From Rugalucina vietnamica (taxonomy: Eukaryota > Mollusca > Bivalvia > Lucinida > Lucinidae), in assembly GCA_964017185.1 (NCBI GenBank), contig OZ024883.1, positions 186,001-250,000 of the forward strand: DNA of 64,000 nt, written 5' to 3'. Below are positions 43,419 through 55,400 of the stretch, piece after piece. Position 1 is the first letter of the stretch; the number at the start of each line of letters is the position of its first letter. The notes under the pieces are model-generated. The model ran no database searches and had not been told where the DNA came from. It saw nothing but the letters and a program-made list of their open reading frames with translations. The position numbers and the translations under genes are program-made.

Positions 43419-46400
43419 GTAATTGAAAATTCCTTTTATTTCTTTAGTCGCTTTGATTTTCCAATGAAATTGAATGGTCTTTTATTTCTTTTTTAAAAGT
43501 GGGTGGGGTTATGAACAGCAGGTGCACCTTTAGACTCGTACAACTCAGCTGATGTGTACAATCTGCATGGTCCGAGGTAACTTGTCATCCATTCCGAATG
43601 TACTCTCAGCCCCGTGTCCATCTGTAAAACAAGATGGCGAAAATAAGCTCCTTTTTTACACATTCAACTAGTACTCAGTAGTAGGGTTAGGTACTCAACT
43701 CAAGGTATGAACCCCGTTATGTTTCAAACAAATTATGATTTTATTGGCATCTAAAAATGATTAAATCACAACGTTATTGACCGAGATGTACCCTCGACCT
43801 AATGGGGGAAGAGCCGAGAAAGGTGCACTTACGTTAACCAATATTGATTTTTTCTCACGAAAGAGTAGATTGCCGATCGGGTCAGTTGATTGTTTCACCT
43901 AGATTTTCATCGTTAATACAAAGAAATGCTCACCGACACATCGCTATTTGATGAAACAATTAACATTAACAATCAAGTTTTCTCAACAAAATTATGCGTC
44001 ATCTTTTTTTTAACAGATTCATTTTTCAGCTGTTTGTAAATCATGTTCACTCGTGTGGGGCCGTTTCCAGAACTAGCCGACACATATGCCGACATTACAG
44101 AAACTGACGCCGAACATTAATTTATACCAGTTGAAAGGTCAAGGTTTGATAAATATTATACACTGGCTTCAAAAACGGAAACAGAATTTTACCCATATAG
44201 GATTTTTTACTTTTAGTTAGCAAAATTATTGTTTTGCAGAAATTGGCTTACCTGTGATTTTACTTGAAAAAATCAGCCATGCATATGCGTAAATGAGAAA
44301 GTAATTATCGTAACTTAGTAAATAATAAAAGAATGTGGTAATCTAAAAGAATAAACAGCCTTTGATTCTAACAATGAAGTCTGGAAACATTTCAGTAACA
44401 CAATTAAAAAGCATTTTAATACAATGGTTAAATTTTTCTCCACTGTTAGAAATCTTCTGTGATTCAGTTTACATCAGCTGGAACAAGCAAATTCAGAGAA
44501 TTTTATGTCCCTCGCCTTGATAGTGTAGTTACACAAATATAATCTTAGAATAACATATATCCAAACCACATGCACTTTCTTAGTGTAAATGCCTGAGAAA
44601 CGACTTAAGTTCAAATTTCGAGAAAGTGCAAACAAATTAAAGTGAGGGTAATGGGTTATATCCAAACCACATGTATATCTTTAAACTAAAGCATGGTCAA
44701 GACATCTGTAAAGTTTCAAAAGAATCGGAATATAACTGTAGGACGAGTCGTGTGCACAAGGTACCCACTGTCCATGACTAAGTTCAAATTGCAAAAAAAG
44801 TTTCAAAAATTAATCTGAGGATTATATCCAAGACCCCCCTCATCCAAATCACATGCACATCTTCAAAGCATGATCAAAACAACTGTAAAGTTACAAAAGA
44901 ATCAGAATAAAACTGTAGGAGGAGTTGCATGCACAAGGTACCCACCGTCCATTCACTTTTATTGTCAAAATGTTCGAAAAAATGGCTAAGTTCAAATTGC
45001 GAAAAAAGTGTCAAAAATTAACCTGAGGATTATATCAAAATCACATGCACAGCTTCAAAGCATGGTCAAGACATCTGTAAAGTTTCAAAAGAATCGGAAT
45101 AAAACTGTAGGAGGAGTTGCTTGCACAAGGTACATACTCCTATAGGGGAACGGAATGACGGAAAGCCAAAAACTATGTCCCTCCGCTTTTCTTCGAAAAG
45201 GCGGGGAACAATAATCATTTCAAACTCACAAGTGTCAAATTTCAAACTAGTTTTCTTATTCATAATTATCAAAAATGCCAATTTTGAATGTATTTCAATA
45301 GCTAAATGCATGATTAATTTATTTAATGACAAATTAATAGTTAAATGCTGCTTTTTAGCTCACCTGAGCCGAAGGCTCACAAGATGAGCTTATAGGATGG
45401 CCATGCTCCGGCGCCCGTCCGTCGTCTGTCGTCCGTCATCGTCCATCCACAATTTCAAAGATCTTCTCCTCTGAAACTGCTGGGCCAATCAAAGCCAAAC
45501 TTCATGTGGAGCATCTGTAGAAGGGGGAACGAAAGTTTATATAAGTGGTCCAGGTCACATGACCAAGATGGCCGCCATGCCCATATATAGTAAAAACCAT
45601 AAAAAAATCTTCTTCTCTGGAACCGGTAGACCGATTTCAATGAAACTTGGTATGTAGCATCGGGGACTCTGGTTAATCATTGTTTATATAAATCATGACC
45701 TTCAGTTGACCTTGACCTACTGTATGGCAAGGTCAATTTTGGTTACATTGGCTTTTCAATGGAAAAAAGTGAAAACTTTGAATTTTTCAGTGACCTGAAA
45801 GTTGGTAGATACAGACAACATGTTGAGCCAATGGTGTGTTGTGAGTATTAAAGGTCAAGGTCATTTCTGGACCTGGGCCAAAGGTCAGTTACAAATTAAA
45901 TGTTAAACTTAATTTTCTCAGTAACCGCTTGACCAATCAAAGCCATATTTATGTCTCCCCCCGACAGGGTCGGGAGACATATTGTTTTTCCCCGTGCGTC
46001 TGTCCGTACATCCGTCCGTCTGTCTGTCTGTCTGTCCGTCACAAATCGTGTCCGCTCTGTAACTTAAAAACCGTTAAAGATTTTTCAATGAAACTTGGTA
46101 CACTTGTAAACCACGACGAGACGATGTGTCATGCACAAGAACCATAACTCTAGCTTGAGTATTTTTGGAGTTATTTCACTTTGATTATTTTCGATACAAT
46201 TTCGTGTCCGCTGTATAACTTGAAAACCGTTAAAGATTTTTCAATGAAACTTGGTACACTTGTAGACCACGGTGAGACGATGTGTCATGCACAAGAACCA
46301 TAACTCTAGCTTGAGTATTTTTGGAGTTATTTCCCTTTGATTATTTTCGATACAATTTCGTGTCCGCTGTATAACTTGAAAACCGTTAAAGATTTTTCAA

Positions 46401-49400
46401 TGAAACTTGGTACACTTGTAGACCATGACGAGACGATGTGTCATGCACAAGAACCATAACTCTGGCTTGAGTATTTTTGGAGTTATTTCCCTTTGATTAT
46501 TTTAGACATAATTTCATGTCCACCATGACGAGACGATGTGTCATGCACAAGAACCATAACTCTGGCTTGAGTGTTTTTGTAGTTATTTCCCTTTGATTAT
46601 TTTCGACATAATTTCATGGCCACTGTATAACTTGAAAACCGTTTAAGATTTTTCAATAAAACTTGATACACTTATTGAGCATGATCAGACGAATTGTCAT
46701 GCACAAGAACCATAACTCTGGCTTGAGTATTTTATGAGTTATTTCCCTTTGATTATTTTCCATACAATTTTGTGTCTGCTTTATAACTCGAAAATCATAA
46801 GAGTTATTTCAATGAAACTTGGTACACTTATAAAGCACGCTGAGATTACGTGTCGTGCTAAAGAACCATAACTCTTGCTTGCATATCTTTGGAGTAATTT
46901 CCCTTTGATTATTTTCCATACAATTTCATGTCCACCCTATAACTTGAAAACCGTAAGAGAAATTTCAGTGAAACTTGGTACACATATAAAGCATGATGAG
47001 ACGATGTGTCATGCACAAGAATTATAACTCATGCTTTCATATCTTTGGAGTTATTTCCCTTTGATTATTTGTCCATACAATTTCATGTCCACTCTATAAC
47101 TTGAAAACCATAAGAAATATTTCAATGAAACTTGGTACACTTATAAAGCACGATGAGATGATGTGTCATGCTAAAGAACCATAACTCTTGCTTGCATATC
47201 TTTGGAGTTATTTCCCTTTGATTATTTTTCATTCAATTTCGTGTCTGCTCTATAACTCAAAAACCATTAGAGATTTTTCAATGAAACATGGTACACTTAT
47301 AAAGCATGATGCACAAGAATCATTACTCTTGCTTTCATATCTTTGGAGTTATTTCCCTTTGATTATTTTCCAAACACTTTCGTGCCCCCTCTATAACTTG
47401 AAAACCGTAAGAGATATTTCAATGAAACTTGGTACACTTATAAAACAGAATGACAGGATATGTGATGCACAAGAACTATAACTCTTGCTTGCATATTTTG
47501 GACATGCACGTAGAAAGGGGGGAGACATCAGTTTTCACATAGAAAACAAATTCTAGTTTATATATAGTATCCTTGGGATGGGGGAACGAAAGTTTATATA
47601 AATGGTCAAGGTCACATGATCAAGATGGCCGCCATGGCTATAAATAGCAAAAAAAAAACCTTTAAAAAATCTTCTTCTCCAGAACCAGAAGGCCTACGAT
47701 TTTGAAACTTGGCATGAAGCATCAGGGGGAGGAGCTATACAAAGTCTATATAAATCATGACCCTGGGATGACCTTGGCCTATTTTAAGGTAAGGTCAACA
47801 TAGGTCGCCCATGCATTTGAATGGGGAAAATTGTCAGAATGTCTTTTGAAGGGAAAAAACTTCGTGGAAATGGGCAAATGGACTGAAGGTTTATGATCCT
47901 GAAAAAAAAATGGACCCCAGAGGCAGGTCTGTCCCCACCCCTGGGCAATATATACATGTATATTACCATAATATTCAAAGATCTTCTCTGAAACCGCTTG
48001 GCCAATCAAAGCCAAACTTCATATGGAGCATTCTTGGGAAGGGAGAATGAAAGTTTATATAAATGATCAAGGTCACATGACCAAGATGGCCGCCATGGCT
48101 ATAAATAGCAAAAACCATTATTAATCTTCTTCTTCAGAACCGGAAGACCTATGATTTTGAAACTTGGCCTGAAGCATCAATGAATACAGCTCTACAAAGT
48201 TTGTATAAATCATGACCCTAGGATGGTCTTGACCTATTTTATCCCAGTTCTCAGGTGAGCTTTTACAGGACCATTGGTCTTCTTGTTTATTATGCATACG
48301 TAAGCTTGTTAAAAAATCTCATATCCCCATCGTGCCAATAGCCAATACCAGTATCATTGGCTGTCCACACGACCGTCGTGCCGATAACACCGCTTATCAG
48401 CATGACCGTCGTGTGGATAAATGGTGTTATCTGCACGACCGTCATGCAGAAAGCCTCAGCCGATTTCTATAATGTACGAATGACATCAATGATTGTAAAA
48501 CAACAAACAAGGCACAAACAAAGACACAAATGACAAAACACTAAACATATAGCAATAGAATCATTTAAGGTTATTGCAAGATTGTGCGCAATTGCCTGAA
48601 TTACATGTTAATCATTTCTATTAAGGTGAAGTGAACAGAATTGTTTTGTACTTATCTGCTTTAAAACACCACGGTCACGCAAAGATGTGACATGTCACAC
48701 ATACATATTGATAGGCTGTACATCATAAAGGAAAATATAGATACACCATAGGAACAAAGTAGATAATGCCACTCGTAGATACGCCGCTGGAGCAAAATAC
48801 ACCTCTAAGCTCTGCATATAGAAATTCTCAAAGATATGAGTGATACATCACATGCTTTTAAAAACAAGACAGTAGTATGCAATGAATTTATGCCACTATA
48901 ATAAATAATAAAATATACAGAATTATTGTTTCTAGTACAGGAAAAAAGACCAGTGTGATATTTTTGTTGTATATTTTTCAGGTTTCGTCCAATCATAGTT
49001 AAAGAAGTTATCCACAATGTGTTGATGGAGCGGCTCGGCGACAAAACATATGATCCCGAGGAAATACATGAATGGTCTAAACTTATATCAGATGATATCA
49101 AAAATAAATTAAAAGGTTTGTTGCATAGCTGTGAGGATCTTCATACCCAGTTGATAATTTGCTGTCATTCTCAAACAGCACCTAAAATTAGGAAATTTTT
49201 GACATTGTTAATGTTATTTTCAAAGAATATACAGATTAAATCATTGACAAAATTAATGCAACAAAATCACAAATGTGTTTTTTTCATACACGTGTAAGGA
49301 TTCACTTTGGCTGTCTGAAGCAATTTGAACCCTTAGCCTGGGGGTCTGGGATTCAAACAATTTCCTTCAGTCATTGCATAGCTAAATACATGAAAAAAAA

Positions 49401-52400
49401 GTATGATCCCCATTGTTAAATATACAAAAACAGCACAGTTAAGCAATTAAGTTCCAAAATAAGAGAAATGGCCTTGAAACCATCCTTTACTGTTCCCTTT
49501 AGGGGTTTGTATATCAGCCGTGTCATGAGAAAACCAGACTTTCGCATATGTAAAAACAAAGGTGCAGATCAGCTGTGCGGAAACTGCACAGCTGATCAGC
49601 ACCTTTGTTTTAGCTATGCAGATAGTACAATTCCTCCTCTACCTATTTCCAAAATTTTCTTCTGTGACTGAATAGGCCGGTTTGTGTCAGACCTGGTCGG
49701 AAATCCCAAAGACCGTTTTTCTCCTGTTGCGGCCCATATATAGCAGTAATGAATTCATGTGTTCTCTATTTCCAGATTTAGGTTATGACAGATATAAGTT
49801 TATAGTACAAGTAGCCATAGGGGAACAGAGAGGAGAGGGAGTGAAGTAAGTTATCCTGTGATCATATTACCCTAATTATGTTGCTGTCTGAGACTTCTCA
49901 ATTACTTCCTGATGAGGTTTTACAAAGTATTACAGTTTAACAAGCAATTTTACTGTTTAAAATTGAAATTGAATCATTTATCTGACAATATTGAAGGCTT
50001 TTGTTCATATGATTTTGTAATGTAGTACAATGTATTTCTTTTAAGACAGAACCCTATAGTTTGTTGAGCTTACATAGGCCAAGCAGAAATTGTGCAGAAT
50101 GCTGGTTAAACATTATACTTCAAAAGTTGTGCATACTTTGTTCCTTTTATGATACAATATGATATGATTTTATAAGAGTCTCACTTTTGTACATGCAAAG
50201 ATATATACAGTGTACAATATATACAATATACAGATGTTCTTTTTATTTGTGCTATAACCATACATTGTGATCCCCTTGGGATTCACATTTCTTGTTTTCA
50301 CACCTTATTTTCACTGTTTCAGAATGGGTTGTAGATGTTTCTGGGACTCTGATACAGATAATTATGCTCAGGATATATTTATGAATGTAAGTTCAGTTTT
50401 TAGCTCGCCTGTACGAAAGTACAGGAAGAGCTATTGCAGTCACCCCGGCGTCAGCGTCGGCGTTAGCGTCGGCGTCAGTGTGGGCGTCGGCGTTGCTCAA
50501 AATGTTAAAGTTTTTGGTTAAAGGTTTTATAAGGCTGTATCTCTTGAACATGTTGATGGATTAAGTTGATACTTTGCATGTTGGTAGATATTGGTCTGAA
50601 GTTTTATTCTGTACCATCATGACCCACCTGGGTGACCTTGAGGTCAAGGTCATGGACTTAAAAATTTTGTGTTAAAGTTTTTGGTTAAAGTTTTTGTAAG
50701 TCTATATCTCTTGAACATGTTGATGGATCGAGTTAATACTTTGCATATTGATAGATATTGGTCTGAAGTTTTATGCTGTACCATCATGGACCACCTGAGT
50801 GACTTTGAGGTCAAGGTCACAGACTTAGAAATTTTGTGTTTAAGTTTTTGATTAAATAAAATATAAAGGTTTGATCCCTTGGAAGCAGTAAAAACATTCA
50901 AAGAGAGATAGTATGGACTATATTGCGCAATTTCGGGTAATGAACCCTCGTCAGTAGCCCTCTTTAAACCGGCAACGAACGCCAGACTATAATTGTGCTG
51001 CAATTTCGAGAATTTATACGAGGAGTCTAAATCAAAGACATATTCCTAAATTGGGTCAATAATTAAAAAAAATGCTTAGAAGTATGTTTCTAAACGCGAG
51101 TGTTTTGAACACTCTGAATATCTTTACCGATCTCAAAGGACTGAAATAAAAATAATCTGCACTATGGATGATGTACGGGGAGACTTTTTACGGCCGCCAC
51201 ACGGCACAACACCAGCTGCAGTAATAGCAAATAAAATATAAAGGTTTGATCCCTTGGAAGCAGTAAAAACATTCAAAGAGAGATAGTATGGACTATATTG
51301 CACAATTTCGGGTAATGAAAAAGTTTTTGTAAGTCTATATCTCTTGAATATGATGATGGATTGAGTTGATACTTTGCATATTGATAGATATTGGTCTGAA
51401 GTTTTATGCTGTACCATCATGGACCACCTGAGTGACTTTGAGGTCAAGGTCACAGACTTAGAAATTTTGTGTTTAAGTTTTTGGTTAAAGTTTTTGTAAG
51501 TCTATATCTCTTGAATATATAGATGGATCAAGTTGATACTTTGCATATTGATAGATATTGGTCTGAAGTTTTATGCTGTACCATCACGACCCACATGAGT
51601 GACCTTGAGGTCAAGGTCACAGACTTAGAAATTTTGTGTTAAAGTTTTTGTAAGTCTGTATCTCTTGAATATATAGATGGATTAAGCTGATACTTTGCAT
51701 ATTGATGGATATTGGTCTGAAGTTTTATGCTGTACCATAACCACCTGAGTGACCTTGAGGTCAAGGTCACAGACTTAGAAATTTTATGTTAAAAATATTT
51801 TGGGTTAAAGTTTTTAAAGTCTATATCTTTTGAAAATGTTGATGGATCATGTTAGTATATACATGTACTGGTTTTAAGCTATACCATCATGGTGAACCTG
51901 AGAGACCTTGAGGTCAAGGTCATGGGTCATAGATTTTAATAGATTTAGTGGCAAAGCATAAGTCAGGCGAGGTACGCTGTCCTGCGACAGCTCTTATTAC
52001 CTTAGCTTGGATCTAAAATGGGACAAGGCTACATGATAGCATTATTTTTAAGACATATGAGCCGCCTCATGAGAAAACCAACAATCTGCATATGCGAAAA
52101 CAAAGGCGCAGATCAGCTTCGCAGTAACTGCGAAGCTGATCAGCTCCTTTGTTTTTGCTACACGGATAGTACAATTTCTCTTCTTTCTAAATCCAAAATT
52201 TCCAGTCTCTAGCCATCTTCTGTGTTTGTGCAGCCCTGTTTGTGTCGCACCTGTTCGGAAACCACATTGATGGTTTTCCCACGAGGTCGCTCATATAACT
52301 GGGTGCAATGATAAACTGTATATTGAATGATATTCAGTCCAGCTTTGTTTCCCTGTGATGACACTGGTTCTGATTGCACCTGTTCCTGATCATTGCTAAT

Positions 52401-55400
52401 GATGCTTACATATATTTTTAGCTCACCTGAGCCGTCAGGCTCACAAGGTGAGCTTATAGTATACCCATGCTCCGGCGTCCGTCCGTCCGTCGTCCGTCCG
52501 TCGTCCACCATTTTCAAAGATCTTCTCCTCTGAAACCGCTTGGCCAATCAAAGCCAAATTTTACATGAAGCATCTATGGGAAGGGGGAACCAATGTATAT
52601 ATAAATAATCCAGGTCACATGACCAAGATGGCCGCCATGTCCATATATGGTAAAAACTCTTCAAAAATCTTCTTCTCCGGAACCACTGGACCGATTTCAA
52701 CCAAACTTGGCATGAAGCATTAATGGCTCAAGCACTACAATGTGTATATAAATCATGACCCTATGATGACCTTGACCTATTTTACGGCAAGGTCAACATA
52801 GGTCGCGAATGCATTTGAATGGGAAAAATTGTTAAATTGTCATTTAAAGGAAAAATCTTGCAGAAAATGAGCAGTAGGACTGAATATTAATGATTCTGAA
52901 AAAAATTGGGCACCAGGGGCTCATGTGCCCCCACCCTGGGGCAATATACATGTATATCTCCATAATATTCAAACATCTTCTCCTCTGAAACCGCTTGGCC
53001 AATCAAAGCGAAATTTTATGTGAAGCATCAATAGGAAGGGGTAACAAATATGTATATAAAAAATCCAGGTCACATGACCAAGATGGCCGCCATGCCCATA
53101 TATGGTAAAAACCGTTCAAAAATCTTCTTCTCCAGAACCGGTTGACAGATTTCAACGAAACTTGGCACGAAGCATCGATGGCTCAAGCACTACAATGTAT
53201 ATATAAATCATGACCCTGTGATGACCTTGACCTATTTTACGGGAAGGTCAACATAGGTCACCAATGCATTTGAATGGGGAAAACTTTTAAAATGTCATTT
53301 AAAGTGAAAGTCTTGCAGGAAATGGGCAGTAGGACTGGATATTAATGATTCTGAAAAAAATTGGACCCCAGGGGCTCATGTGCCCCCACCCCGGGGCAAT
53401 ATACATGTATATTTCCATAATATTCAAACGTCTTCTCCTCTGAAACCGCTTGGCCAAACAAAGCCAAATTTTAAGTGAAGCATCTATAGAATGGGGGAAT
53501 CAATGTGTATATAAATAATCTAGGTCACATGATCAAGATGGCCGCCATGCCCATATATGGTAAAAACCCATCAAAAATCATCTTCTCTGAAACCAATAGA
53601 CTGATTTCAAGGAAACTTGGCGTGAGGCATCGATGGCTAAAGTACTCCAATGTATATATAAATCATGACCCTGTGATGACCTTGACCAAGTTTATGGCAA
53701 GGTCAACATGGGTTGCCTGTGCATCTGAATTGGGAAAACTGTTAAAATGTCATTTGAAGGAAAAAGCCAACAGGAAATTGGCAACTGGACAGAATATTGA
53801 AGATTCTGAAAAAAGAAAATGGCCCAAGGGCTTATCTGCCCCTGCACTGGAGTTAAATACCATAATATTCAAACATGTTTATTGGTATATGCAGCTGATC
53901 TCAGGTGAGCGTTTACAGGACCATTGGTCCTCTGGTTATCTTTATATCTGTACCTCTTATAGCACCAACTGACTTTTGATTTAAGGATGTTCGCTGCCAA
54001 TGGAAAAGTATTCAAACTTGTTTTCTAACGGTAACCAATTTTTTTTTATTCCAAAATACAACACAAGACATTTGAAAACAAAATAAATATAGGGTAGTGT
54101 GCATTTTTACTAGAGGTGGGCGGTAAAACCGGTATACCGGTATACCGTGGTTCTCTTTTGTTTTGGTACGTACCGTGGTACTTTTTCACTGTACCGGTTT
54201 TTATGGTACATATAGGCAGTCTCCATTGTGAGGCTGTTTGCTAAATAAATTGCTAATATTTCCATATTTGTATGTGTCCTTAAATGATTAATTTGATCAT
54301 GATCTTATATTAAAACATCTACAGAATACAATTTTCAATTGCCCTTCCTCCACCAAAATGTTGGCTATGTTGTTTTCATTCTAAATTAAATTATCCAAAG
54401 TCCAAAAAATTCAGACATGCTTGAAATGATATATGTACATACATTGTATTATGTTAATCTTACATGTTAATGTTACATATATATGTTAATGTTACATATC
54501 AGTAAGCTCAAGCTGTGTTATGTGTCGCTAAGTGTTGAGTATGTTTATCAACCAAACATCTGTAAAAGCCAATTCAATTTACTGGTGGCCAGAGATATAG
54601 ATTAATCAATCATTTGATTACAACATGTACACAGACTCATGACAACTGATATGCCCTAAAATAGTCCTACACTTTGTCCTAATAGGCAGTGTTAAATCTA
54701 TCTTTTTAAGGCTGATTTTGGTAATGGAAGAAAAACAAATGAATTGCCCAACCCCAACACATTTAATGTGCTGCACAAAAAGGCCCAAACTGTTTCTATT
54801 AATAGCTTCTGGTACACCGCGATACATACCACGGTACTTGACTGAAAACCGTGATATACCGTGGTACTTTTTTTTTCGTGGTACCCATCTCTAATTTTTA
54901 CAAGCTACAGGCCTCAGAATGAGACCTCTGAGCAACATGTTTTAAATTTAGTAAAATTAATTTAATTTTTAATTCTTTGAAACATACCTGTCTTGAACAA
55001 AAATACTCCTAGAATGCTTTCAGAAGTCATAATATTTAGGTAATGCAGACTATTTTGGACCAAAAGCATAGAAAAATTTGCAACTTGAAGTGGATGATAA
55101 AATTTTACGATTCCTTTTCCAACCCTACCCCCATACTTGAAAAGTCGGAAAAAATCAATATTCTGAAATGTGCCAAACCCATAATTGTTGATTCAAACTT
55201 TTTCATGTATTTTCACACAACATAGAACTTGGTAATATTGTTCGAATAAAAGAAAGAAATATATAGGGTAGTGTGCATATAAGAGAGAACCAACAACTTG
55301 AAAATTGCCATTTTGATCCTTATTTTGGCTGTTTTGTTAAAGCCCATTTCATAAAACCACCTAAAGTTTTAAAACCAGCACACAAAAGACACAAAGACTG

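Noticed and set aside
50650-51453. Minus-strand ORFs of 106-117 codons in intron 4
   Set aside because: They are frames through family-2 repeat units and the LTR-like insertion; the repeated 'YSPYYLSLNVF' comes from the 91-bp direct repeats.
52350-52400. Another Penelope-like 3' end ('CTGATTGCACCTGTTCCTGA')
   Set aside because: Only about 30 bp match and the diagnostic hairpin is missing, so I did not list it as an element.
53505-53972. 155-codon + strand ORF
   Set aside because: It runs through family-1 units; the protein text repeats unit by unit.
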